DNA of 64,000 bases from Flavobacterium sp. GTDB lineage: Bacteria; Bacteroidota; Bacteroidia; Flavobacteriales; Flavobacteriaceae. The translations under genes were made by a program, and so were the position numbers. Numbering within the stretch: the stretch's first letter is position 1; the number at the start of each line of letters is the position of its first letter. The notes under the pieces are model-generated. The model made no database searches. It was not told where the DNA came from and saw nothing but the letters and a program-made list of their open reading frames with translations. This document shows, piece after piece, positions 37,240 through 44,392 of this stretch. The stretch covers positions 1 to 64,000 of the forward strand of contig JAGORP010000001.1 of NCBI GenBank assembly GCA_018062725.1, written 5' to 3'.

Positions 37240-37578
37240 CTACTTTACAATCAATTTTCTAGTAGCGCGTTGGTCTCCTTCTTTTATTTTTATGATGTAA
37301 ACACCTGGGTTTAATGCGGTAATGTTTAATTCTTTGGTAGACAAAGTAGTTTGCATTACGCGTTTTCCCAATACATCGTATATTTCAACATCTTTTGGGG
37401 CTGATGATTTGGAGCTAATGTAAATCTTCCCATTCGCCACAGGATTAGGATATACATTTAAATTTTCAAAGGGTTGTTCTTGTTTAGAATTCAATGCGCC
37501 ATCCTTACTCTCCTGAGCCTGAGTACTCAAGGAAAATAAAATAAAAAGGAATGTGCTATAAAAGTAATTTTTCTTCAT
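37240..37578 (-). CDS. Minimal T9SS type A sorting-domain protein
   Basis: 112 residues: signal peptide (STQA-Q), a 20-residue linker, and a complete T9SS type A sorting domain (about 40-112; LNVYPNPVANGKIYISS to TRKLIVK). There is no cargo domain. It could be a remnant of a larger secreted protein or a small protein secreted in its own right. No frameshift remnant is evident upstream. Confidence 0.85.
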   Translation of the reverse strand: MKKNYFYSTFLFILFSLSTQAQESKDGALNSKQEQPFENLNVYPNPVANGKIYISSKSSAPKDVEIYDVLGKRVMQTTLSTKELNITALNPGVYIIKIKEGDQRATRKLIVK

Positions 37579-37630
37579 TGATTTCTATAATAGTGTAAAG
37601 TTATAAAATAATTTCAAATACTATACCAAA

Positions 37631-37662
37631 AAAAAGCCAGAAATATGATTTTCTGGCTTTTT
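37631..37662 (-). terminator. Intrinsic terminator of the 405-residue lipoprotein gene
   Basis: Perfect 13-bp stem AAAAAGCCAGAAA / TTTCTGGCTTTTT. Confidence 0.9.
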
Positions 37663-37684
37663 AACAATATTTTGTAATAACTAA

Positions 37685-38902
37685 CTACAAATTACTTAAT
37701 AAATTTACTCCATTTACTGTTGTCCATGTTCCACCAGTTAATGATGCTCCAGTACTACTTCCAGATGTTGTCCAGTTTGTTGTTGGGTTAAAACTAGAAG
37801 CTTGTAACGTAAAAGTTATGGCTCCTGAGATGAAAGTATTGTCAGTATTCGAGATTTTTACATTGTTCATTTTAATTTTACCTCCTGCAATTTGGTTATT
37901 GTACGTGTTTAAATCTAACACTTGTACTGCACCGCCATTTCTAGAAGAAGGTGATGTTTGGTTTTTATAGCCATCGATTACAATGTTGCTAAAATCACCA
38001 TTTCCTTCTTTTTTGAACTGGAAAGCATCCAATTGTATTTCACTTTGTGCCTCAGTAACGGTCCCAGCTGCTCTTTTTAATGTAATGTTAGTAACTACTG
38101 GCCAGAAAGCATTGTTTACTCCTTTTGCTTCTGCTTCAATTCCATAGTTTGCAGTACCTACTTGGTAAGCGTACCAGTTGGTGTTTAATTGACCTCTCCA
38201 TCCGTCTTGCCAGTCGAAAGCATCGTCTTTGTTTCCGTAAGAAATTAGGTTTTTACCACTAACCGTTCCTCCGTAAAATTCGAAGCCATCATCATTACCC
38301 ATATACGAAACTAGGTTTTCTAAAATGGTTCCTGATCCTACTGAATAGAATGAAAAACCATTGTGTTCTTTATTATTAGTAGTAATTACTTGTCCAGCAT
38401 ATTCTACACGAACATATTTTAAAGTACCACCATTATGTCCTGGGTTAGATCCACCATAAACAAGTGATAAACCATCTTCTGAAGTAGATGTTTGAGGTGC
38501 TGGGTTTACTGCAGAATTCACAATTGGGGCATCACCATACATGATGATACCAGCCCAAGAACCAGCAGTTTTAGATTTTTCAGTAAATACAATTGGAGCA
38601 TCGGCAGTTCCAACAGCAATTAATTTACCACCATTTAAAACGATTAATCCATTCTCTCCAGTCGAATTGTCACAAGTAATAGTTGATCCTGCTTCAAAAG
38701 TAACAGTTACTCCGTTTTGAATTTTAACCATTCCTTTTAAAGTGTAGTTTCCGTATGCAAATGTTTTATTTGCAGTAAAATCACCCGAAATTTCTCCAGA
38801 AGCGGGTACTTTAATTGTTGGGATTGATGTTTCTTCGTCATCGCTTGAGCATCCAGTGAATATTGATGCTAAAATTGCTAAACCTAAAGCAAATTTTTTC
38901 AT
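37685..38902 (-). CDS. Outer-membrane lipoprotein with right-handed beta-helix-like repeats, partner of the TonB receptor
   Basis: 405 residues from the ATG at 38902; lipobox FTGC (Cys18 or so) followed by SSDDEE, a typical surface-exposure tail. The body has repeated strands such as GMVKIQNGVTVTFEAGSTI, GGKLIAVGTADAPIVFT, LKYVRVEYAGQ, NLVSYMGNDDGFEFYGG, suggesting a parallel beta-helix. No catalytic motif recognised. It lies directly downstream of a TonB-dependent receptor on the same strand, but has its own -7 box and terminator; both genes share 11-bp phased GTTA arrays upstream. Probably a substrate-binding or processing partner of that receptor. Confidence 0.8.
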   Translation of the reverse strand: MKKFALGLAILASIFTGCSSDDEETSIPTIKVPASGEISGDFTANKTFAYGNYTLKGMVKIQNGVTVTFEAGSTITCDNSTGENGLIVLNGGKLIAVGTADAPIVFTEKSKTAGSWAGIIMYGDAPIVNSAVNPAPQTSTSEDGLSLVYGGSNPGHNGGTLKYVRVEYAGQVITTNNKEHNGFSFYSVGSGTILENLVSYMGNDDGFEFYGGTVSGKNLISYGNKDDAFDWQDGWRGQLNTNWYAYQVGTANYGIEAEAKGVNNAFWPVVTNITLKRAAGTVTEAQSEIQLDAFQFKKEGNGDFSNIVIDGYKNQTSPSSRNGGAVQVLDLNTYNNQIAGGKIKMNNVKISNTDNTFISGAITFTLQASSFNPTTNWTTSGSSTGASLTGGTWTTVNGVNLLSNL

Positions 38903-38929
38903 AGTGTTGTTGTTTTTATTTTTGATACA

Positions 38930-38937
38930 CAAAACTA
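38930..38937 (-). promoter_or_regulatory. -7 element of the lipoprotein gene
   Basis: Minus strand TAGTTTTG, perfect TAnnTTTG, 27 bp before the ATG. No TTG -33 element; that position is taken by the first GTTA unit at 38959, 22 bp away. Confidence 0.65.
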
Positions 38938-38958
38938 TTTTTTTGTATTGGAAAAGGT

Positions 38959-39024
38959 GTTATCTAAAAATTATATAAACGTTATCATAATCCTCAAAAA
39001 AAGTAAATTTAATGTTAATAAAAA
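38959..39024. promoter_or_regulatory. Phased 11-bp repeat array upstream of the lipoprotein gene (candidate response-regulator sites)
   Basis: Units begin at 38959 (GTTA), 38970 (ATTA), 38981 (GTTA), 39003 (GTAA) and 39014 (GTTA), all in 11-bp phase; the 38992 slot does not match. The block at 39003-39017 is identical to 41928-41942 except for one base. The last unit runs into the receptor gene's terminator. Confidence 0.5.
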
Positions 39025-39049
39025 AAGCACTCCGACAAGAGTGCTTTTT
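39022..39049 (-). terminator. Intrinsic terminator of the TonB receptor gene
   Basis: Perfect 11-bp stem AAAAAGCACTC / GAGTGCTTTTT (39022-39032 with 39039-39049). Confidence 0.9.
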
Positions 39050-39070
39050 GATTGTTATGCTTTTGAATCT

Positions 39071-41887
39071 TTAGAAAGTATAGGCTAAGTTGAATGAAAA
39101 ACCAACTCCTTTTTTATAGTCTTTTATGGTTAAATCACTTTCGTTAATTTTTACACGACTTTGATCTCCCATTTCAATTTTGTATTTAGGGTTTAGGATA
39201 TTATCTACAGAGAATTTCACGTCCCATTTTTCTCCTAATTTATTGCCCCAAACAAAGTCTAATTTATCAAATGGCATTTCGTAGTAGTGGTCTAATTTGT
39301 TAGTTCCTACGGCATAGATTCTTTTGCTGTATCGGTTGTAGACGAATGTCATCGTATTTTTCCAGTTTTTACTAAATTCTGATTCGTATTTTAAATCAGA
39401 ATTGATAATCCAAGACGATGCACCTTGTAGCTTTCTTGTTGGATTGGCATCAGCTGCAATGGTTTCTTGTGTTGTTTTATTGTCTTTCGTTTTGTAGATT
39501 TCTACTTTAGAATCCAAATAAGAGACATTGGTTCCTATAGAGAAATTTTTAAGTACGTTTGAAATTTTATCCAATTGGAAAATGGCTTCTAATTCAGCTC
39601 CATAAAGCGTTGCCTTTTTAGAGTTGTCATAAGTAATAATTTGACCACCACTTCCAGCAGATGGTGTAAATAATCGTTCAATTGGATTTTGGATTATTTT
39701 AGAAAAAGCCGTTACCGATAATAACTCTTTGTTGGTTGGAAATAATTCATATTTTAAATCCACATTATAATTATCACTGTTTTTAACTTTTATGTTTCCT
39801 AGTTCTAACGTTCCGTCAGGATTTACGAATTCCGATGGAAGTGCTTCCATAGTCACCGGTCTTGTAATGGTTTTAGAGGCTGCTAAACGGATATTTGAAT
39901 TTTCAGTTAATTTATACTTTCCATTAACAGAAGGTAAAAAGTCAAGTTTTTCAGTCGTAACAACCGTGTAGGGGTCATCAAAACTTCCAGTTGGTCGGTA
40001 TTTAATTTCTTTGGTGGTTTGCTCGGCTCTTACTCCAGCGTTTACGTCTACTTTATCGCCAAATTTTAAGGCTAGGTCAAGATATCCAGCGTTTACAAAT
40101 TCAAAAAGTTTCGATTTGTAACTTGAAGTGGAGCCATCTTTATAAGTAACATTACCACTTTGTATTTCTGATGCTAATTGTGAATCGGGAGTATTAGTGT
40201 TAAAAACACCATCAGAAGCAGCTGCACCACTAATAGGTTGTGAGATTACAAATCTAAATTTAGAATTCATTTTGTTGATATAACCGTTGTATCCAATAGT
40301 TAATTTGTTTGATTCTTCAATTTCTTTTTTGCCGAAATTCCAGCTGTATTCTCCTAAACCAGAAATGTGATATTTTCCGTCATAATCATAATATTGTCTA
40401 GAAATACTGTTTCCACCATAACTAATAGCCGTATGCTGATCATCGATTTTAATTCCTTTAAACGATTTTCTATCGGGTAATTCCATATTGGTTTTGGTAT
40501 AGGAAACACCTGCTTTTACATTATGTCTTTCGTTGCTAGTCAGTTTGTATTTAGCAAAAAGTTGTGTATTTAAGTACTTGGTTTGTTGTAATTCGTTTAA
40601 TCGAATAAATGTATTTTTCTGTGTCGAATTTCCATTGGTAAAACCCAACTGATCTTGAATCGTGTTTTCGGTCGAATTTAAAAAGAACGTATTTGACGTT
40701 ACATTTAAACGTTTCGATTTGAAATTCAAGGCTCCTAAAAGTGAAGAATTCGTAGTGTATTTGTACTTGGTCGTAACTAAGTTATTGTCATAATTTCCAA
40801 GGTTACTTGGGTCAAAAAAACGATCAACCCCTTTTCTCACTTGGTATTTGTTGTCAAAATTAGCCGATAGTAAATATTGAAAACTGTTTTGTTTTTCGCC
40901 TATATTAAATTTTTGAGTGTGAGTAACTCCGAAATTTGTATTCAAAGGCGATTTATCTTCTTCTACATCAAATCCAGAACCAAATCCGTTTATAGCTTCC
41001 TCTTTTGTGAAAATATGATTCGATGGGATAGACTTTCCAATTACTTTAGGAATATCTCTTTCATTTCCTGAAAATCCGAAGAAATCACTAGTAGAAGAAG
41101 CGTCTTTAGAACGTAAAAAACTACTCAAATTATTACCTGTAGTATAACCGGCTCCAAAATTAACTTTCGTTTGACTTTTTCCTGAATTTGCCGTGACAAT
41201 GTTAAAGGTGCCACCTGCAAAATCTCCATAAATATTGGTGTTAAAAGTTTTATAAGTTTCGATAATACTTACAATATCGGTTGGGAAAATATCTAATGGA
41301 AGGATTTTCTTGAACGGATTATTTGAAGGAACGGCCAAATCATTTATTAATAAATTATTATATCGATCTTCCAATCCACGTACAAACAAACCACGAGATT
41401 CCACTTTAGAAATCCCTGTAATCTTGGTTAAACCTTCTTCTACATCGCTTACGCCTTTGCGTGACATTTCTTGTGCACCAATACTTTGTTTGATTTCGAC
41501 AGCTTTCTTTTGTTCTAATAATAAAGCGGTTTCTTTTTCTTTACTGGCAGTTGCTTTTACCACTACATCTTGTAATGATACACTTCCAGAGCCAAGCGTT
41601 TGATTAATTGTTTTGGTTTCGCCTTCAGCAATGGTAAGAGTTAGTTCTTTCGATTCGTACCCTAAAAAGCTAAACACTAAAGTATGGGTTCCGGCTGTAG
41701 TTTCAATGGCATATTTTCCTTCAATATCGGTAGTTGCGCCATTTGTAGTACCTTTGACAACAATGTTTGCAAAAGCCAAAGGTTCGTTGTTTAAATCTTT
41801 GTCTGTAATGACTCCCGAAATAGTTGCTTTTTGCCCGAAAGTACAAAGTGACAATAAAAGGAATACAATAGATAAATTAAGTTTCAT
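39071..41887 (-). CDS. TonB-dependent outer-membrane receptor with carboxypeptidase-regulatory-like domain
   Basis: 938 residues. Signal peptide (SLCTFG-Q), carboxypeptidase-D regulatory-like domain (about 20-105; ISGVITDKDLNNEPLAFANIVVKGT), plug domain (about 115-240; EGLTKITGISKVESRGLFVRGLEDRYNNLLIND), then a large beta-barrel ending in aromatic FSFNLAYTF as outer-membrane proteins do. No SusD-like partner is next to it; instead a lipoprotein gene follows. It imports an unknown ligand using TonB-ExbBD energy. Divergent from a PhoB-like regulator and preceded by six in-phase GTTA-type sites, so its ligand may be phosphate-related; that is inference. Confidence 0.93.
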   Translation of the reverse strand: MKLNLSIVFLLLSLCTFGQKATISGVITDKDLNNEPLAFANIVVKGTTNGATTDIEGKYAIETTAGTHTLVFSFLGYESKELTLTIAEGETKTINQTLGSGSVSLQDVVVKATASKEKETALLLEQKKAVEIKQSIGAQEMSRKGVSDVEEGLTKITGISKVESRGLFVRGLEDRYNNLLINDLAVPSNNPFKKILPLDIFPTDIVSIIETYKTFNTNIYGDFAGGTFNIVTANSGKSQTKVNFGAGYTTGNNLSSFLRSKDASSTSDFFGFSGNERDIPKVIGKSIPSNHIFTKEEAINGFGSGFDVEEDKSPLNTNFGVTHTQKFNIGEKQNSFQYLLSANFDNKYQVRKGVDRFFDPSNLGNYDNNLVTTKYKYTTNSSLLGALNFKSKRLNVTSNTFFLNSTENTIQDQLGFTNGNSTQKNTFIRLNELQQTKYLNTQLFAKYKLTSNERHNVKAGVSYTKTNMELPDRKSFKGIKIDDQHTAISYGGNSISRQYYDYDGKYHISGLGEYSWNFGKKEIEESNKLTIGYNGYINKMNSKFRFVISQPISGAAASDGVFNTNTPDSQLASEIQSGNVTYKDGSTSSYKSKLFEFVNAGYLDLALKFGDKVDVNAGVRAEQTTKEIKYRPTGSFDDPYTVVTTEKLDFLPSVNGKYKLTENSNIRLAASKTITRPVTMEALPSEFVNPDGTLELGNIKVKNSDNYNVDLKYELFPTNKELLSVTAFSKIIQNPIERLFTPSAGSGGQIITYDNSKKATLYGAELEAIFQLDKISNVLKNFSIGTNVSYLDSKVEIYKTKDNKTTQETIAADANPTRKLQGASSWIINSDLKYESEFSKNWKNTMTFVYNRYSKRIYAVGTNKLDHYYEMPFDKLDFVWGNKLGEKWDVKFSVDNILNPKYKIEMGDQSRVKINESDLTIKDYKKGVGFSFNLAYTF

Positions 41888-41909
41888 TCGTTGTGTGTTT
41901 AATTTGGTG

Positions 41910-41917
41910 CAAAGGAA
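41910..41917 (-). promoter_or_regulatory. Candidate -7 element of the TonB receptor gene
   Basis: Minus strand TTCCTTTG, one mismatch to TAnnTTTG, 22 bp from the GTTA unit at 41939, the same spacing as for the lipoprotein gene. It predicts a short leader. Confidence 0.5.
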
Positions 41918-41927
41918 TGTGCTTCAT

Positions 41928-41993
41928 GTAAATTTGATGTTAGTTCAAGGTTACATTTAAGTTTTGCAGATGTTACCAAAAAGTTAACAGGTT
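41928..41993. promoter_or_regulatory. Six-unit 11-bp GTTA array between the TonB receptor and the response regulator
   Basis: Half-sites start at 41928 (GTAA), 41939 (GTTA), 41950 (GTTA), 41961 (GTTT), 41972 (GTTA) and 41983 (GTTA), each exactly 11 bp apart. The strongest pair, 41971-41988, has the form TGTTACC-AAAA-AGTTAAC: two 7-bp direct half-sites with a 4-bp A-rich spacer, the architecture of PhoB boxes. Confidence 0.6.
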
Positions 41994-42154
41994 AAATTTT
42001 TGTAATGCGGTTATTTTTCTTTCAAATATTGGTTACTTTTACGCCAAACAACAACTATTTTTTATGAATTCGCCACTACCAATAAGTTTAAGTAATTCGA
42101 AACCAAATATATAGGCGAAACCATATTTGACCGCTATAAATAAATTTTACAAAT

Positions 42155-42838
42155 ATGAAAAAGAAAGATATCAAGATACTTTTAGTAGATGATGAAGTCG
42201 ATATTTTAGAAATTGTAGGCTACAATCTAACACAAGAGGGATATCAAATTTTTACGGCTGAAAACGGTAAAAAAGCAGTCGAAAAAGCCAAAAAACATGT
42301 GCCGCATCTTATTATTATGGATGTAATGATGCCAGAGATGGATGGTATGGAAGCTTGTGAAATTATCAGAAGAACGCCCGAACTTTCCAATACAATTATC
42401 ACTTTTCTAACCGCCAGAAATGAAGATTACTCGCAAGTAGCTGGTTTTGATGCAGGCGCCGATGATTATATCACAAAACCTATAAAACCGAAAGTATTGG
42501 TCAGTAAAGTGAAAGCGTTATTGCGTCGCTTTAAAGAAGAGGAAGCGGCTTCGGATAGTTTAAATGTTGGAGGAATTGAAATTAATCGCGAAGAATATAA
42601 AATTGTCAAAGAAGGACAAGAAATCGTATTGCCTAGAAAAGAATTCGAATTGTTTTATTTACTAGCTTCCAAGCCCGGAAAAGTATTTAAACGCGAAGAA
42701 ATCCTAGACAAAGTTTGGGGCAACGAAGTGGTAGTAGGTGGCAGGACTATTGATGTTCATATCCGGAAATTACGTGAAAAAATTGGAGATGATTTTTTTA
42801 AAACCATTAAAGGTGTTGGCTATAAATTTGAAATTTAA
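42155..42838 (+). CDS. PhoB/OmpR-family response regulator
   Basis: 227 residues. Receiver domain with acidic pocket Asp12-Asp13, phospho-acceptor Asp56 (IIMDVMMPEMDG) and the Lys of DYITKPIKP; then a winged-helix C-terminal domain (about 130-227; PRKEFELFYLLASKPGKVFKREEILDKVWG, GRTIDVHIRKLREKIG). It binds DNA as tandem dimers at 11-bp direct repeats, matching the array just upstream. Bacteroidetes homologues are commonly labelled PhoB/PhoP. The kinase gene starts at the base after its stop. Confidence 0.93.
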   Translation: MKKKDIKILLVDDEVDILEIVGYNLTQEGYQIFTAENGKKAVEKAKKHVPHLIIMDVMMPEMDGMEACEIIRRTPELSNTIITFLTARNEDYSQVAGFDAGADDYITKPIKPKVLVSKVKALLRRFKEEEAASDSLNVGGIEINREEYKIVKEGQEIVLPRKEFELFYLLASKPGKVFKREEILDKVWGNEVVVGGRTIDVHIRKLREKIGDDFFKTIKGVGYKFEI

Positions 42839-43879
42839 ATGAGTGTTAATTTAAAAAAGACGTATAAGTTTGCTGTTAAATCTTCAGCATATGTAACCAT
42901 ATTTTCAACAGGGTTAGTAGCAATACTAACCTCTTTGTTTTATACATTGTCTTTTCCTTTTCTGCTTATTTTTGCTGTTTCCGTATTGCTTTTTTCCTTT
43001 TTTATGCTGCAGTATCGCGTAGAACGTTTTATTTACCGTCGCGTTAAAAAAATCTATGATGAAATTTCTTTTTTAGATACGGTCGATTTTAAAAATCAAG
43101 CCATCACGACCGACATGGCTACGTTGACTAAACAGGTTAAAAAATTCGCCACCGATAAAAAATTAGAAATTGAAATGCTAAAAGATCGGGAAGAATACCG
43201 TCGTGAATTTTTAGGGAATGTTTCTCATGAACTCAAAACACCTTTGTTTACTGTTCAAGGGTATATTTCAACACTATTGGATGGCGCCCATAAAGACAAA
43301 ACTCTTCGAAAAAAATATTTAGAACGTGCCGAAAAAGGAGTCGAACGCTTGGCCTATATCATTGAAGATCTAGACATGATTGGAAAACTCGAAATGGGAG
43401 ACGAAAGTCTCGAAGTCAAAGAATTTGATATTGTCGAACTTTCTCAGGGTATTATGGATTTGCTGGAAATGAAAGCCAATAAAAAAGAAATTTCTTTGCA
43501 TTTTGACGAAAAATATTACCGTCCGATAATGGTGATTGCTGATTATGAAAAAATCCAACAAGTCATGATGAATTTGGTCATGAATTCTATCAAATATGGT
43601 AAGGTAGGTGGCTCTACCGAAATTAGTATTGAAGATTTAACCAACCATAAAGTTATCGTTCGTGTGATTGATAACGGTGAAGGAATCGAAAAACATAACA
43701 TACCGCGTTTGTTTGAACGATTCTTTCGTGTTGATAAAAGTGGTGCGCGTTCGGAAGGAGGTTCTGGCTTAGGACTCTCTATTGTGAAACACATTATCGA
43801 AGCCCATGACGAGAAAATTTACGTTGAAAGTACCTTTGGTAAAGGGTCTGAGTTTTCTTTTACACTCGAAAAAGCCTGA
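42839..43879 (+). CDS. Sensor histidine kinase without large sensor domain (PhoR-like)
   Basis: 346 residues. Two membrane helices (about 15-33 and 38-56) joined by only a few residues, so there is almost no periplasmic domain. Then a helical linker, the H-box FLGNVSHELKTPLF (His130), N-box MMNLVMNSIKYGK, and ATP-binding GSGLGLSIVKHI. This layout suggests sensing within the membrane or through a partner protein. It phosphorylates the response regulator encoded immediately upstream. No PAS domain is seen, unlike E. coli PhoR. Confidence 0.93.
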   Translation: MSVNLKKTYKFAVKSSAYVTIFSTGLVAILTSLFYTLSFPFLLIFAVSVLLFSFFMLQYRVERFIYRRVKKIYDEISFLDTVDFKNQAITTDMATLTKQVKKFATDKKLEIEMLKDREEYRREFLGNVSHELKTPLFTVQGYISTLLDGAHKDKTLRKKYLERAEKGVERLAYIIEDLDMIGKLEMGDESLEVKEFDIVELSQGIMDLLEMKANKKEISLHFDEKYYRPIMVIADYEKIQQVMMNLVMNSIKYGKVGGSTEISIEDLTNHKVIVRVIDNGEGIEKHNIPRLFERFFRVDKSGARSEGGSGLGLSIVKHIIEAHDEKIYVESTFGKGSEFSFTLEKA

Positions 43880-43905
43880 TTTCCAATGTTAAGTTTTCAT
43901 CCAAT

Positions 43906-43938
43906 GTTACCAAATTGTTAAGCAAAAGTTTTTTTATT
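43906..43938. promoter_or_regulatory. Three-unit 11-bp GTTA array upstream of the MORN-repeat gene
   Basis: GTTA at 43906 and 43917 and GTTT at 43928, exact 11-bp phase. The first pair (TGTTACC-AAAT-TGTTAAG) closely matches the pair at 41971-41988. It lies just upstream of the -7 box at 43952. Confidence 0.5.
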
Positions 43939-43951
43939 GTAAATTATTGAT

Positions 43952-43959
43952 TACATTTG
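43952..43959 (+). promoter_or_regulatory. -7 element of the MORN-repeat gene
   Basis: TACATTTG, perfect TAnnTTTG, 32 bp before the ATG; no TTG -33, its place is occupied by the GTTT unit at 43928. Confidence 0.65.
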
Positions 43960-43991
43960 AATTGTAATATTCATCCTTAAATCACATTACC

Positions 43992-44342
43992 ATGAAAAAC
44001 TTTTTAATAGCATGTGCTTTTTTAATGACAGGAGTTGTTGTAGCACAAGGAGTGGAACCTACTTTTGAAGTGCAAGGAAATCTTGTAAAAGCAACATATT
44101 ACCATGATAATGGGAAAATTAAGCAAGAAGGTTTTTATAAAGATGGTAAAGTACATGGGAAATGGATTTCCTATGCCGAAAATGGTAAAAAACTTTCTTT
44201 AGGAGAATATAAAAACGGACAAAAATCAGGAAAATGGTTTTTTTGGGATGCCACAACCCTAAGCGAAGTGGATTATTCGGATAGCCGAGTAGCTACTGTT
44301 AGCAAATGGGAAAAAGGAATGGTAGCCTACAATAAAAAATAA
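43992..44342 (+). CDS. Exported YwqK/MORN-repeat protein
   Basis: 116 residues with a signal peptide (TGVVVAQG). The mature part has MORN-like repeats: ATYYHDNGKIKQEGFYKDGKVHGKW, YAENGKKLSLGEYKNGQKSGKW. Such proteins are often labelled YwqK-family antitoxins, but a signal peptide and no toxin neighbour argue against a toxin-antitoxin role here. The upstream phased GTTA sites suggest control by the adjacent response regulator. Function unknown. Confidence 0.8.
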   Translation: MKNFLIACAFLMTGVVVAQGVEPTFEVQGNLVKATYYHDNGKIKQEGFYKDGKVHGKWISYAENGKKLSLGEYKNGQKSGKWFFWDATTLSEVDYSDSRVATVSKWEKGMVAYNKK

Positions 44343-44367
44343 AACGACTACTTATTTATATGGAATA

Positions 44368-44392
44368 GCTGGCTGTAAAGCCAGCTTTTTTT
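44368..44392 (+). terminator. Intrinsic terminator after the MORN-repeat gene
   Basis: AGCTGGC / GCCAGCT (44368-44374 with 44380-44386) and a seven-T tail reaching the stop of the convergent glycosyltransferase gene. Confidence 0.85.

Noticed and set aside
41928..41993. Array as iterons of a replication origin
   Set aside because: No replication gene nearby, units are short half-sites, and both flanking genes plus other loci share the pattern; operator sites fit better.
43992..44342. YwqK label as an antitoxin of a toxin-antitoxin pair
   Set aside because: It has a signal peptide and no adjacent toxin-like ORF; MORN repeats alone do not support that role.
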